Notes: generated from the letters alone by a model not told the origin. Positions 37,745 to 46,898 are shown, counted from the stretch's first letter. The stretch: DNA of 55,675 nucleotides from an uncultured Acidimicrobiales bacterium (GCA_902805665.1 CADCTB010000143.1:1-55675), one strand, 5' to 3'. Translations and numbers: made by a program.

Positions 37745-39769
37745 ATGGTCGCGCCTGCTGTGCCTCATCAGCCGCTGCGCGACGGCCCGGCGCACACCGG
37801 CGGACCGTCGCTCACCGGACGAGCTCTCCTCGCCCTCGCCTTCCTCCTCGGCTTCTACGTGCTGGCCGGCGCGGTGGTCGGCGCACTGGTGGGCGCCAAC
37901 GTGGCCCTCTACGCCCTCGGCGGCCGGGCCTCGGGCCAGCTGGTGCTCGTCACCCTCGTGATCGCCGCCGCCGTCCTGCGGGGCGTCTTCTTCGTCGCCC
38001 GCTCCGATGGCGCCGAGCTGCCCGGTGTCGCGATCGACGAGCACAGCCAGCCCGAGGTCGTCGACCTCGTCCGTTCTGTGGCCGGCGAGATGGGGACGGA
38101 GCCGCCCGCCCGCATCCTGCTGGTGCCCGAGGTGAATGCCGCAGTCACCCAGACCGGCGGGCTGCTCGGCTTCCGCCGCGGGGAGCGGGTCATGGTCCTC
38201 GGTGTGCCGCTGATCCACGCCCTCACCGTCGACCAGCTCCGGGGCGTCGTCGCCCACGAGCTGGGGCACTATGCGGGCGGCGACACCCGCCTCGGGGCGA
38301 TCACGTACCGGGCGGGGGCGTCGATCTACCGGACCGTCGAGAACCTCGGCGACCACACCCTCCTGGGCCGCCTGTTCAGCGCCTACGGGCGCCGGTACCT
38401 CCTCCTCTCCCTCCGCGTCCGCCGCCAGCAGGAGCTTTCCGCCGACGCCGCCGCCGTCCGCCTGGCGGGACGGGACAGCCACATCTCCGCCCTGCGCCGC
38501 ATCGAGGTCACCGCGATGGCCTTCGACCACTTCCTGCGCTTCTACCTGGCCCCCCTCTGGCAGAAGGGTTACGACGCGGAGAACGCCTTCGACGGCTACC
38601 GGGCCCTCCTCGCCGACCCGGCCCGTGAGGCGGAGCTCGCCGAGCTGGAGGCTGCGGCCCAGGACGTGGTCGCCGACCCCTTCGACTCCCACCCCTCCCT
38701 CGCCGAACGGGTGGCCCACGCCGGACGGCTTCCCGAGGGCGCATCCGCCGAGCAGGACCCCCGCCCGGCCGGCGTCCTCCTCCAGAACAACGAGAACGTC
38801 GAGCGCGAGGTCGGCCGCCTGCTGACCCGGCAGGTCACCGGGCGCCAGATGGATCACGTGGTCCGCTGGGACACCACGGCCGCCGAGGTGTTCGCCGCCG
38901 ATCTCCACGAGGACAGCGACGTCCTCCTGCGGGCGGCCGCGACGGTGGTCGGCAAGCCGGAGGCGGCCACCCTGGCGTGGGCGTTCGCGCTGGTGGAGGA
39001 CGGCCGGGCCGATGAGCTGGCCGCCGCGCTCACCGGCCCGCTCGAGGACGCGACCCCGGAGGAACGAGCGGAGCTCAACGCCCGGGTGCTCCGTCACTAC
39101 ATGGCCAGCGCCATCGGGTCCTACCTGGCCGCGGATCGGGGCCACACCTGGGCCATCTCCTGGTCCGGGCCGATCGGCCTGGTGGACGGAAAGGGCAAGG
39201 TGAAGGATCCGTTCGCCATGGCCGGCTCGCTGATCGACGATCCGGCATCAGGCGGCCGCCTGCGCCGTTCACTGGGTGGGGTGACCCGGCTGAGCGCCTT
39301 CCGCGCCGATCCGGCCGCCAGCGCCGAGCCCCAGCCCCCGGAGGCCGAGGTCGTGCTTGTCGTCCCCGAGGTCCACGCCCGTCGCCGCTACTTCGACCTC
39401 ATCCTCTCGACCTCTGCCGTCGTCCTGCATCCCATGGCGGGAGGCGTGAGCCATTTCGTGCACCGGATGATGACCTCCCAGGGCGTGACCGGTCCTGCGG
39501 CGAAGGCCGCGCAGCTCCGGCTGGAGAAGCTGTTCTCCCTCCCCTCCGAGGAGCTCCTCGGCAAGGCGCCCGCCGCCGTCGTCCTCCCCCTCGACTCGGT
39601 CACGCATGTTCGCAAGCGCCGGGGCTGGGCGGTCGAGCTCGAGGTGGGCGGCGACCCGAAGCCGTGGCGACTGCGCTGTCAATCCAAGCAGGCCCGCGAG
39701 GATCTGCTGGGGGCGATCCAGCAGCAGCTCGTCGCCCGGGTGTCCTCGGCCTACCGGGTGGCCGGCTGA
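37745..39769 (+). CDS. M48-family membrane metalloprotease with long C-terminal extension
   Basis: Predicted 674 aa from ATG 37745. Two N-terminal membrane helices ('LLALAFLLGFYVLAGAVVGAL', 'QLVLVTLVIAAAVLRGVFFVA') precede the peptidase core: H171-E-L-G-H175 ('VVAHELGHYAGGD') and Glu230 in 'QQELSADAAAVRLAG' as third zinc ligand. 'GLLGFRRGERVMVLG' is the usual strand before the active site. M48 proteases (HtpX/Ste24-like) degrade misfolded membrane proteins. The C-terminal about 350 residues ('VTGRQMDHVVRWDTTAAEVFA...' onward) have no assigned domain and no membrane helices; they may be a regulatory or scaffold region. Confidence 0.88.
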   Translation: MVAPAVPHQPLRDGPAHTGGPSLTGRALLALAFLLGFYVLAGAVVGALVGANVALYALGGRASGQLVLVTLVIAAAVLRGVFFVARSDGAELPGVAIDEHSQPEVVDLVRSVAGEMGTEPPARILLVPEVNAAVTQTGGLLGFRRGERVMVLGVPLIHALTVDQLRGVVAHELGHYAGGDTRLGAITYRAGASIYRTVENLGDHTLLGRLFSAYGRRYLLLSLRVRRQQELSADAAAVRLAGRDSHISALRRIEVTAMAFDHFLRFYLAPLWQKGYDAENAFDGYRALLADPAREAELAELEAAAQDVVADPFDSHPSLAERVAHAGRLPEGASAEQDPRPAGVLLQNNENVEREVGRLLTRQVTGRQMDHVVRWDTTAAEVFAADLHEDSDVLLRAAATVVGKPEAATLAWAFALVEDGRADELAAALTGPLEDATPEERAELNARVLRHYMASAIGSYLAADRGHTWAISWSGPIGLVDGKGKVKDPFAMAGSLIDDPASGGRLRRSLGGVTRLSAFRADPAASAEPQPPEAEVVLVVPEVHARRRYFDLILSTSAVVLHPMAGGVSHFVHRMMTSQGVTGPAAKAAQLRLEKLFSLPSEELLGKAPAAVVLPLDSVTHVRKRRGWAVELEVGGDPKPWRLRCQSKQAREDLLGAIQQQLVARVSSAYRVAG

Positions 39770-39858
39770 CGGTTCACTGCAAACGGCGCCTAGTCGAACC
39801 CTGTCGAATGCTCCTCTGAGAAGGGGTCCCTGACGGTGATGATGCACGGTCCCACGGT

Positions 39859-39996
39859 TCACCGGGAGAGTGCACTATCCCAAGCCCGTCGAGTCCTCCC
39901 TCCGGTGCGTCTCCAGCCGTGGGCTGCGATGCAGAACTCGTTGCCCTCAGGGTCCTGGAAGGTCATCCAACGCAGGCCGTCCTGGTCGCCCGACCG
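39859..39996 (-). pseudogene. Remnant of a VOC/glyoxalase-family gene (C-terminal end only)
   Basis: About 45 minus-strand codons read 'RSGDQDGLRWMTFQDPEGNEFCIAAHGWRR', the last beta-strand and metal-ligand Glu region of VOC proteins ('DPEGNEF'), then stop at 39861-39859. The N-terminal part is missing: the sequence directly upstream is the end of the sortase gene. No start codon or ribosome site is present. Probably a decayed fragment; 39770-39858 shows no gene. Confidence 0.6.
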
Positions 39997-39997
39997 G

Positions 39998-40915
39998 TTA
40001 CACGTTGGCTGGAAGTAGGCGGGCGACGTTCTCGAAGAAGACGAACAGCATGACGAAGAAGATCGGGGCGCCGACGATGTAGGCGGTCCAGCGGCGGCCG
40101 GTCCAGCGGCCGATGGCCCAGGCGGCCAGCCACACGCTGCCGGCCAGGATGCCCCAGGCGATGGCCGGGCGGTTGGCGGCGCCTGCGCCGGACAGCCCCG
40201 CCCGTTCCGGTCCGGCGGCCAGCTCGCTGGTGCGGGGCTGGGTGGCGCTCGGGGTGGTGCCCGCCGGCACCGCCGGGGCGTCGACGGGTGGCCCGACCAG
40301 CTGGGCCACGACGATCAGCCGCTGCTCGGCGCTGTACTTGGGATGGCAGGTGGTGAGGGTCAGTCGGTTGTCGGGGGTGGGGTCGAGAACCTCCACCGTC
40401 TCCGGCGTGACGACCTTCTTCTCCGACACGGTGTACCGGAAGGTCGCGCCCCTGGTGGTGACGAAGGTGATCTCGTCGCCCGCCGCCAGTTCGTCGAGCC
40501 GGTTGAACGGGTGGCCGTAGGTGGTCCGGTGGCCGGCCAGGGCTGCGTTCCCGCTCTCGCCCGGCAGCCTGGTGTCGGGATAGTGGCCGATTCCCTTCTT
40601 CAGCTCCTCGACCCCCACGCCCTCGACGACGATGCCGTCCAGGCCGATCTTGGGGATCATGATGGCCCCCGCCGGCCCGCCTTCCACCAGGGGCGGCGGC
40701 GGTGTGGTCGTCGGCGTCGGGGCGCCGGGTGTGGCCGGGCCGGGGTCGGCCGCCGCCGGAGCCGCCAGCTGGCGGGCGAACTCCGAGCGGAGGGACTTCT
40801 GGGCGCGGTCGTGCGTCAGCCCGGTACCCCAGAGCTGAAACACCACGAAGAGGAGGATGAGGACGCCCACGGAGATGAGCGTCTTGCCCATTCCCCGGAC
40901 GATGCGCCGGATCAC
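39998..40915 (-). CDS. Class E sortase
   Basis: Predicted 305 aa from GTG 40915; TTG 40951 would add 12 residues. N-terminal helix 'TLISVGVLILLFVVFQLWG', then a Pro/Thr-rich stalk and the sortase barrel: 'IGLDGIVVEGVGVEELKKG', catalytic His129 ('AGHRTTYG'), Cys190 ('LTLTTCHPKYS') and Arg199 ('EQRLIVVA'), with numbering from GTG 40915. A C-terminal helix pair ('AWGILAGSVWLAAWAIG', 'VGAPIFFVMLFVFFENVA') follows, as in some actinobacterial SrtE proteins. SrtE anchors proteins with LAXTG-like signals to the cell wall; no substrate gene is seen nearby. It is divergent from the ccm operon. Confidence 0.92.
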   Translation of the reverse strand: MIRRIVRGMGKTLISVGVLILLFVVFQLWGTGLTHDRAQKSLRSEFARQLAAPAAADPGPATPGAPTPTTTPPPPLVEGGPAGAIMIPKIGLDGIVVEGVGVEELKKGIGHYPDTRLPGESGNAALAGHRTTYGHPFNRLDELAAGDEITFVTTRGATFRYTVSEKKVVTPETVEVLDPTPDNRLTLTTCHPKYSAEQRLIVVAQLVGPPVDAPAVPAGTTPSATQPRTSELAAGPERAGLSGAGAANRPAIAWGILAGSVWLAAWAIGRWTGRRWTAYIVGAPIFFVMLFVFFENVARLLPANV

Positions 40916-40986
40916 AGCGGCCGAGGCTACCGCCTCCCCTGCTTGGACCAACGTTCATCCCCGCCGGTACCTTGGTGGGGGTATCC

Positions 40987-41748
40987 ATGGCCCTTGCCGT
41001 CCGTCTTCGTGGCGCAGTCTCCCTGCTCGGCCGGTTCCCGGCCCTGGCCGGAGTCGACTTCGACGTGGCCGGCGGGGAGATCGTGCTGGTCCAGGGGGCC
41101 AACGGGGCGGGCAAGACCACGCTGCTGCGGGCGTGCGCCGGCCTGGCCGCCTTTGTCGCCGGTGAGGCCGAGGTGCTCGGCCACGATCTCCGCAAGGAGC
41201 GCAAGGCGGTGCGGCGGCGCATCGGCCTGCTGGGCCACGCCACCTTCCTCTACGACGACCTCACCGTGGCGGACAACCTCACGTTCTCCGCCCGGGCGGC
41301 CGGGGCCGACCCGTCCTCGGCTGCGGAGGCGATGACCCGGATGGGGCTCGACGGCCGCCTGCGCGACGTGGCCGCCGGAAGGCTCTCCGCCGGTCAGAGG
41401 CGCCGGGTCGCCGTCGCCGCGGTGATCGCCCGCCGCCCCGACCTCTGGTTGCTCGACGAGCCCCACGCCGGCCTCGACGCCGCCGGCCGGGACCTGCTCG
41501 ACCAGATCGTGCTGGACGCGACCGCCGCCGGGGCCACCGTCCTGCTGGCCTCCCACGAGCTCGACCGGGCCGCGGCCCTCGCCACCCGCACGGTGGTCAT
41601 GGCCGGGGGCCATGTCGTCGGCGGCCTGCTTCCCGCCCCGACCGAGACCTCGGACCCGATCCTCACGGCGCCGGGCGGGGAAGGGCCCCCGCCTCGGCGA
41701 GGAGCCGGGGATGGGGCCCCGGCGGGGAAGGCAAGCAATGTGGCGTGA
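40987..41748 (+). CDS. ccmA: Heme exporter ATP-binding protein CcmA
   Basis: Predicted 253 aa from ATG 40987 with a GGTGGGGG ribosome site. Walker A 'GANGAGKTTLL', Q-loop 'GLLGHATFLYDDLTVADNL', signature 'LSAGQRRRVAVAAVIA' and Walker B 'LWLLDEPHAGLD' are intact. 'LLGH.TFLYDDLTV.ENL'-type sequence and the LSAGQ variant are typical of CcmA. With CcmB it is part of the CcmABCD complex that releases holo-CcmE from CcmC. The C-terminal Pro/Gly-rich tail overlaps the ccmB start by 11 nt. First gene of the ccm operon. Confidence 0.93.
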   Translation: MALAVRLRGAVSLLGRFPALAGVDFDVAGGEIVLVQGANGAGKTTLLRACAGLAAFVAGEAEVLGHDLRKERKAVRRRIGLLGHATFLYDDLTVADNLTFSARAAGADPSSAAEAMTRMGLDGRLRDVAAGRLSAGQRRRVAVAAVIARRPDLWLLDEPHAGLDAAGRDLLDQIVLDATAAGATVLLASHELDRAAALATRTVVMAGGHVVGGLLPAPTETSDPILTAPGGEGPPPRRGAGDGAPAGKASNVA

Positions 41749-42406
41749 CGCCGCCCTCGTGGCCGGCAAGGACCTGCGGGTCGAGGCCCGCTCCCGGGTG
41801 GGCATCAACCAGGTCGTCCCCTTCGCCCTCCTGGTCCTCATCGTGTTCGCCTTCGCCCTCGATTCCGACCGCAACATGCTCATCTCGGCCGGGCCGGGCC
41901 TGTTCTGGGTCACCGTGATGTTCTCGGGCCTGCTCGCCATCCAGCGGTCGTTCGTGATCGAGTCCGACGACGACGCCCGCGACGCACTCCGGCTGTCGGG
42001 GCTCGACGGTGCCGGCATCTTTCTGGGCAAGGCCGGTGCGGTGGCGGCCCAGCTGGCGCTGTTGGAGGTGGTCCTGACCCTGGGAGTGATCGTGCTCTAC
42101 GGCGTGGAGCTGCGGGGCCCGGTCATGCTCCTGCTCACCTGCCTGGCGGCCACCGTGGGCCTGGCCGCAGCAGGGACCGTCTACGGGATCATCGCGGCCG
42201 GCCTCCGGGTCAGGGACACCTTGCTGCCCCTGCTGGTCCTCCCGGTGCTCGCCCCCGTACTCTTGGCCGCGGCGCGAGCATGTGAAGCAGCGCTTGCCGG
42301 CACGCCAGCCGATGGTTGGCCGTGGGTTCGGCTGCTCTTCGTGTTCGCCATCATCTACGTGACGTTCGGGGTCGTCGCCTTCGGCCCGCTTCTGGAGGAA
42401 GCTTGA
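41738..42406 (+). CDS. ccmB: Heme exporter membrane protein CcmB
   Basis: 222 aa, ATG 41738. Six membrane helices ('VVPFALLVLIVFAFAL', 'PGLFWVTVMFSGLLAIQRS', 'LALLEVVLTLGVIVLYGV', 'MLLLTCLAATVGLAAAGTVYG', 'LLPLLVLPVLAPVLLAAA', 'LLFVFAIIYVTFGVVAFGPL'). 'FALDSDRN' and 'RDTLLPLLVLPVLAPVLLA' match CcmB. Partner of CcmA. The stop overlaps the TTG of ccmC. Confidence 0.92.
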   Translation: MWRDAALVAGKDLRVEARSRVGINQVVPFALLVLIVFAFALDSDRNMLISAGPGLFWVTVMFSGLLAIQRSFVIESDDDARDALRLSGLDGAGIFLGKAGAVAAQLALLEVVLTLGVIVLYGVELRGPVMLLLTCLAATVGLAAAGTVYGIIAAGLRVRDTLLPLLVLPVLAPVLLAAARACEAALAGTPADGWPWVRLLFVFAIIYVTFGVVAFGPLLEEA

Positions 42407-43158
42407 CCATCAGTCCCAGCTCGGCCAGCACGAGCTCACGCACGACCACCATCCTCGGATGGCTGACTGTCGTCAGCCTGGCCCTCACTGCGGTCATGGC
42501 GCTGGTCATCTCGCCGGCCGACGTCAACATGGGCGACTCGGTCCGGCTGCTCTACCTCCACGTCCCCACCGCCTGGCTGGCCATGTACGTCTCGTTCGGG
42601 GTCACCACCCTGGCCAGCGTCCTCTACCTGTGGAAGCGCACCCGTTCCCGCTTCTGGGACCTCACCGCGGGTGCCTCGGCCGAGATCGGCGTGCTCTTCC
42701 TCGGGCTCACCCTGCTCATCGGCGCCATCTGGGGCCGCATCACCTGGGGCGTGTGGTGGACCTGGGACGCCCGCCTCACGACCACCGCCGTCCTCTTCGT
42801 CCTCTACATCGGCTACCTGGCCGTGCGGAAGGTGCCGGCCTCGCCCGAGGTGCAGTCCCGCCGGGCGGCCATCGTGGCCATCGCCGCCTTCCTCGACGTC
42901 CCCATCGTCCACTTCGCGGTCGAGTGGTGGCGCACCCTGCACCAGGACGCCACCTTCCTGAGCGACCGCCGGCTCCTCGACCCCCAGATCGGCGGCACCA
43001 TGGCCTGGACGCTGTTCCTCGGCGTCGTCGCGTTCACCCTTCTCTACTGCTGGCTGATGGCCCACCGCTTCCGCCTGGCCTGGCTGGAGGACCGCCTGGC
43101 CGACCGGGCCATGCAGGTCGCCATCGACGAGCGCCGGGCCGAGGCGGTCCAGTCGTGA
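42403..43158 (+). CDS. ccmC: Heme exporter/ligase protein CcmC
   Basis: Predicted 251 aa from TTG 42403, with GGAGGA 6 nt upstream and a 4 nt overlap with the ccmB stop (TTGA). Six helices with the tryptophan-rich WWD signature '[21 protein letters not shown]' and flanking His residues ('[14 protein letters not shown]', '[16 protein letters not shown]'). CcmC loads heme onto CcmE. The gene is complete and in normal operon order. Confidence 0.94.
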   Translation: MTISPSSASTSSRTTTILGWLTVVSLALTAVMALVISPADVNMGDSVRLLYLHVPTAWLAMYVSFGVTTLASVLYLWKRTRSRFWDLTAGASAEIGVLFLGLTLLIGAIWGRITWGVWWTWDARLTTTAVLFVLYIGYLAVRKVPASPEVQSRRAAIVAIAAFLDVPIVHFAVEWWRTLHQDATFLSDRRLLDPQIGGTMAWTLFLGVVAFTLLYCWLMAHRFRLAWLEDRLADRAMQVAIDERRAEAVQS

Positions 43159-43283
43159 ACGACGCCGGGTACATCTTCGCCGGGTACTTCAGCACCTTCG
43201 CCATCCTCGCCGGCTACGCGGCCTGGGTCATCCGGCGCAAGCGAAGCCTGAGCCGGCTCCTGCGACCGGAGGACGGCGCTTGA
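43155..43283 (+). CDS. ccmD: Small heme exporter protein CcmD
   Basis: 42 aa from GTG 43155, overlapping the ccmC stop (GTGA) and in turn overlapped by ccmE. One membrane helix ('IFAGYFSTFAILAGYAAWVI') then a basic 'RRKRSLSRLLRPEDG' tail: the usual CcmD shape. It bridges CcmC and CcmAB during release of holo-CcmE. Confidence 0.85.
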   Translation: MNDAGYIFAGYFSTFAILAGYAAWVIRRKRSLSRLLRPEDGA

Positions 43284-43690
43284 TCGACACCCGCCGCCGG
43301 CTCTGGCTCGCGGGCATCGTGGTGCTGGCCGCCCTCGGGTTCCTGGTCTTCCAGGGCCTGGGCAACGCCACGCTCTACTTCCGTACCGCCGACGAGGCAG
43401 TGGCCCAGCGTGACCAGCTGGGCGACCGGCGCTTCCGCATCGAGGGCGACGTGGTCGACGGCAGCGTCCGCCAGGTCGGCAACGACGTGTCGTTCACCTT
43501 GACCAAGGCCAGCGTCGAGGTTCCCGTGCGCCACAAGGGCGATCCGCCCGAGCTGTTCCGGCCCGGCATCCCTGTCGTGCTCGAGGGCCGGTTCCAGGGC
43601 GACTACTTCTCCAGCGACCGGATCCTGGTCAGGCACTCCGAGACGTACGTGGCCGAGAACCCCGAGCGGGTCACCACCACGCTGCGATGA
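43280..43690 (+). CDS. ccmE: Cytochrome c-type biogenesis heme chaperone CcmE
   Basis: 136 aa from TTG 43280. One N-terminal helix ('LWLAGIVVLAALGFLVFQGL') anchors an OB-fold domain ('RFRIEGDVVDGSV', 'PPELFRPGIPVVLEG'). The covalent heme-binding motif is H119-S-E-T-Y123 ('VRHSETYVAENP'), the classic His-x3-Tyr rather than the Cys variant of some bacteria. It ferries heme from CcmC to CcmF-CcmH. Confidence 0.94.
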   Translation: MIDTRRRLWLAGIVVLAALGFLVFQGLGNATLYFRTADEAVAQRDQLGDRRFRIEGDVVDGSVRQVGNDVSFTLTKASVEVPVRHKGDPPELFRPGIPVVLEGRFQGDYFSSDRILVRHSETYVAENPERVTTTLR

Positions 43691-43712
43691 GCACGTTGTC
43701 CGACAGACAACC

Positions 43713-45719
43713 ATGAGCGCAGTGCTGGGGACGGCGGCTGTGGCCCTGGGCCTGGCCGCCGCAGTTCTGGGGATGGCGACGCTGGCGCTGGGCCTGCGCC
43801 GGAACAACCCCGGCATGCTGCGCGCCGGTCAGCGGTACGTGTGGCTGGTGCTCGGCGGCGCCGTCCTGGCCACCGTGGCCATGCAGTACGCCCTCCTGAG
43901 CCACGACTTCTCGCTGAAGTACGTGGCCGACAACGGCAGCCGCAGCACCCCGCTGCTGTACACGATCACCACCATGTGGTCGGCCCTCGAGGGGTCGATC
44001 CTGCTGTGGGCCCTGGTCCTGGCCGGCTACATCGCGGTGATGGCCCGCCACTTCCGCTCACGGGCCACCGACCCCATCGTGGCGTGGGCCACCATCGTCG
44101 CCCTGGGCGTGGCCGTGTTCTTCTTCGGCCTGATGGCCGGGCCGGCCAACCCCTTCCGCCTGGTCGCGGGGGCCGTCCCGCTCGACGGCCCGGGCCCCAA
44201 CCCCCTTCTGCAGAACCACCCGCTGGTGGCCTTCCACCCGCCGATGCTCTACCTGGGCTACGTCGGCTTCACCATCCCGTTCGCCTTCGCCCTGGCCGCC
44301 CTGATCACCGGGCGCCTCGGCGAGGGGTGGCTGGTGGAGACCCGGCGGTGGACGCTCTTCGCCTGGGGCTTCCTCACCGTCGGCATCGTCCTCGGCGCGT
44401 GGTGGTCCTACGAGGTGCTGGGCTGGGGCGGGTACTGGGCGTGGGACCCGGTGGAGAACGCCTCGTTCCTCCCCTGGCTGACGGCCACCGCCTACGTGCA
44501 CTCGGTGATGGTCCAGGAGCGGCGGGCCATGCTGCGGGTCTGGAACCTGTCGCTGCTGGTGGCCACGTTCTCGCTCACCATCCTGGGTACGTTCCTCACC
44601 CGGTCCGGGGTGCTCGACTCCGTCCACGCCTTCACCGAGTCGCCGATCGGGCCGGCCATCCTCGCCTTCTTCGTCCTCGTCGTGGCCGTCTCCCTCGTCC
44701 TCATCGGATCGCGGGGCGACAAGCTGCGCTCGCCCGGCTCCATCGACGCGCCCGTGTCGCGGGAGGCCGCCTTCCTGGCCAACAACGTGGCCTTCGCCGC
44801 CTTCGCCTTCGTGGTCCTCCTCGGGACGGTGTTCCCGCTGCTGGCCGAGGCCATCAACGGCGACCAGCTCTCGGTGGGAGCTCCCTACTTCAACCGGATG
44901 ACCGCTCCCATCGGCTTCACCCTGCTCTTCCTGATGGCCGTGGCCCCGGCGCTGCCGTGGCGCAAGGCGTCGACGGAGACCCTGCACCACCGCCTCCTCT
45001 GGCCGGCCTGGGCGGGCACGCTGACCGTGGTGGCGTGCGTGGCCTCCGGCCTGCGGGGCCTGGGCCCGCTGCTGGCCTTCGGCCTTGCCGCCTTCGCCGG
45101 CGCCGCCGCCCTCCGCCAGTTGGCGCTGTCGGTGCGGGCTTCCCGGCGGGCCGGGCAGCCGGTGCGGCAGGCGTTGTTGGGCCGGTCGAACGGCGGCATG
45201 GTCGTGCACCTCGGCGTGGTCCTCGTGGCGGTCGGCTTCGCCGCCAGCTCGTCGTACGGGCACCGGGCCCAGTTCCGGTTGGCCCCAGGCGAGTCGGCCC
45301 GCCTGGCCGGGCACTCCGTCACCTACCTCGGCACCACGGTGGAGGACCGGGCGAACAAGAAGACCACCTCCGCTCAGGTCCGGGTCGACGGGGGCAAGGT
45401 GTACGAGCCGGCGCTGCACCAGTTCCAATTCGGTTCCCAGGCGATCGGGTCGCCGTCGGTCCGCACCGGTCCGTTCTCCGACGTCTACCTCACCCTCATC
45501 GTCCCGCCCGACGCCGCGGGCGTGGCGGTGATCGGGGTCAACATCCAGCCACTGGTGGCGTGGCTGTGGGCCGGCGGCACGGTGATGGGCTTCGGGACGT
45601 TCCTCGCCGCCTGGCCTGGCCGCCGGCGCCGCCCGTCGACGTCGGACCCCGGGCCCGAAGTCGTGACCACACCCGACGACGACATCGCTCGGCCCGAGCC
45701 GGCGACGGTGTCCTCGTGA
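43713..45719 (+). CDS. ccmF: Cytochrome c-type biogenesis protein CcmF
   Basis: 668 aa, ATG 43713. About 14 helices; the WWD heme-handling signature 'LGWGGYWAWDPVENASFLPWL' is intact. 'FVADN.S'-like 'YVADNGSRSTPLLY' and 'NPFLLQNHPLVAFHPPMLYLG'-like sequences contain further heme His residues. Large C-terminal periplasmic-type loop ('AQFRLAPGESARLAGHSVTYLG'). CcmF, with CcmH, attaches heme from CcmE to apocytochrome c. It follows ccmE by 22 nt and its stop overlaps ccmH. Confidence 0.95.
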   Translation: MSAVLGTAAVALGLAAAVLGMATLALGLRRNNPGMLRAGQRYVWLVLGGAVLATVAMQYALLSHDFSLKYVADNGSRSTPLLYTITTMWSALEGSILLWALVLAGYIAVMARHFRSRATDPIVAWATIVALGVAVFFFGLMAGPANPFRLVAGAVPLDGPGPNPLLQNHPLVAFHPPMLYLGYVGFTIPFAFALAALITGRLGEGWLVETRRWTLFAWGFLTVGIVLGAWWSYEVLGWGGYWAWDPVENASFLPWLTATAYVHSVMVQERRAMLRVWNLSLLVATFSLTILGTFLTRSGVLDSVHAFTESPIGPAILAFFVLVVAVSLVLIGSRGDKLRSPGSIDAPVSREAAFLANNVAFAAFAFVVLLGTVFPLLAEAINGDQLSVGAPYFNRMTAPIGFTLLFLMAVAPALPWRKASTETLHHRLLWPAWAGTLTVVACVASGLRGLGPLLAFGLAAFAGAAALRQLALSVRASRRAGQPVRQALLGRSNGGMVVHLGVVLVAVGFAASSSYGHRAQFRLAPGESARLAGHSVTYLGTTVEDRANKKTTSAQVRVDGGKVYEPALHQFQFGSQAIGSPSVRTGPFSDVYLTLIVPPDAAGVAVIGVNIQPLVAWLWAGGTVMGFGTFLAAWPGRRRRPSTSDPGPEVVTTPDDDIARPEPATVSS

Positions 45720-46165
45720 GCCGGCGGCTCTCCTGGGCCGTGCTGGGCCTGGTGCTCGTAGGAGCGCTGGCTGTGGGGTCGGGCGGCCGATCGGGGCCGC
45801 CCACGGAAGACCAGCGGGTACAGCGAATCTCCTCTGTCGTACGTTGCCCGACGTGCCGAGGACTGTCCGCCGCCCAGAGCGACGCCCCGCCCGCGGAGGC
45901 CATCCGTGAGGAGGTCCGCCGCCGGGTCCAGGCCGGGGAGACCGACGCCGAGGTCAAGGGCTATCTGGTCAGCCGGTACGGCGAGGACATCCTCCTGCAG
46001 CCGAAGACCGACGGGGTGGGCATCGTGGTCTGGGCCCTGCCCCTGATCGGCGTCACCGTGGCCGTCGGTGGCCTCGTGCTGGTCCTGCGCAAGCGGCGCA
46101 CGCGCCCGGGCGCCAAGGTCTCCGACGCCGACAAGGCGCTGGTGGAAGAGGCGTTGCGCTCGTGA
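45716..46165 (+). CDS. ccmH: Cytochrome c maturation thioredoxin-like protein CcmH (CycL)
   Basis: 149 aa from GTG 45716, overlapping the ccmF stop (GTGA). A signal helix ('AVLGLVLVGALAVGSGG') precedes the CcmH three-helix domain with the redox motif C44-P-T-C47 ('SVVRCPTCRGLSAAQSDAP') and 'EVKGYLVSRYGEDILLQP'. A C-terminal helix ('GIVVWALPLIGVTVAVGGLVLVL') anchors it. It reduces the CxxCH motif of apocytochromes before heme attachment. Confidence 0.93.
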   Translation: MSRRLSWAVLGLVLVGALAVGSGGRSGPPTEDQRVQRISSVVRCPTCRGLSAAQSDAPPAEAIREEVRRRVQAGETDAEVKGYLVSRYGEDILLQPKTDGVGIVVWALPLIGVTVAVGGLVLVLRKRRTRPGAKVSDADKALVEEALRS

Positions 46166-46172
46166 TCCGCCC

Positions 46173-46898
46173 ATGACGGTCACCAGCCGGGCCGAGCTGG
46201 AGGAGGAGCGCGACTTCCTCCTGGCCTCCCTGCGTGACCTGGAGACCGAGCGGGAGGCAGGCGAGCTGTCGGACCGCGACTACCAGGCGCTCCACGACGA
46301 CTACACGGCCCGGGCCGCGGTCGTGCTCCGGGCACTCGAGCGGGCCCCGGCCCGGCCCGGGCGCGGCCGGAAGCCGCCGCCGCCCGTGCGCACCCAGCGG
46401 CCGCTCGTCATCACCCTGGGCGTGATCCTGGCCATCGCCGCGCTGACCGGCGGGGCCGTCGCCGCCTTCTCGGGCCAGCGCGAGGCCGGCGCCCCCATGA
46501 CCGGGTCGCTGCCCGACAGCCCGTCCGGCCGGATGCAGCAGGCGCTGCAGCTGGAGAGCCAGGGCAAGGCGGCGGACGCCCTCAAGATCTACGACGAGCT
46601 GCTCGAGACCGATCCGCGCAACGTCCAGGCCCTTGCCTACCGGGGGTGGCTCCTCAAGCGCGCCGGCCTGCCCGACCTGGCCATGGCGTCCCTGGACCGG
46701 GCCGTCGCCGTCGACCCCCGTTTCCCCGACGCCCACTTCTTCCGGGGGATGGTGCTCTACCAGGACCGGGGCGACCCCGCCGGGGCCGTCACCGAGTTCC
46801 GCCTGTTCATGGCGAACAACCCACCGCCCGAGATGGTGCCCCTCGTGGAGGACGTGCTGAAGCGGGCCATGGCCGACGCCGGACAACCGGTCCCCTGA
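46173..46898 (+). CDS. ccmI: TPR-containing CcmI/CycH-like cytochrome assembly protein
   Basis: 241 aa from ATG 46173, 7 nt after ccmH. An N-terminal coiled region ('ELEEERDFLLASLRDLETEREAGELSDRDY') is typical of CcmI. One helix follows ('LVITLGVILAIAALTGGAVAAF'), then about three tetratricopeptide repeats ('MQQALQLESQGKAADALKIYDELLETDP', 'VQALAYRGWLLKRAGLPDLAMASLDRAV', 'AHFFRGMVLYQDRGDPAGAVTEF'). CcmI chaperones apocytochrome c to CcmF-CcmH. Last gene of the operon; no CcmG-type thioredoxin gene was found. Confidence 0.85.
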   Translation: MTVTSRAELEEERDFLLASLRDLETEREAGELSDRDYQALHDDYTARAAVVLRALERAPARPGRGRKPPPPVRTQRPLVITLGVILAIAALTGGAVAAFSGQREAGAPMTGSLPDSPSGRMQQALQLESQGKAADALKIYDELLETDPRNVQALAYRGWLLKRAGLPDLAMASLDRAVAVDPRFPDAHFFRGMVLYQDRGDPAGAVTEFRLFMANNPPPEMVPLVEDVLKRAMADAGQPVP

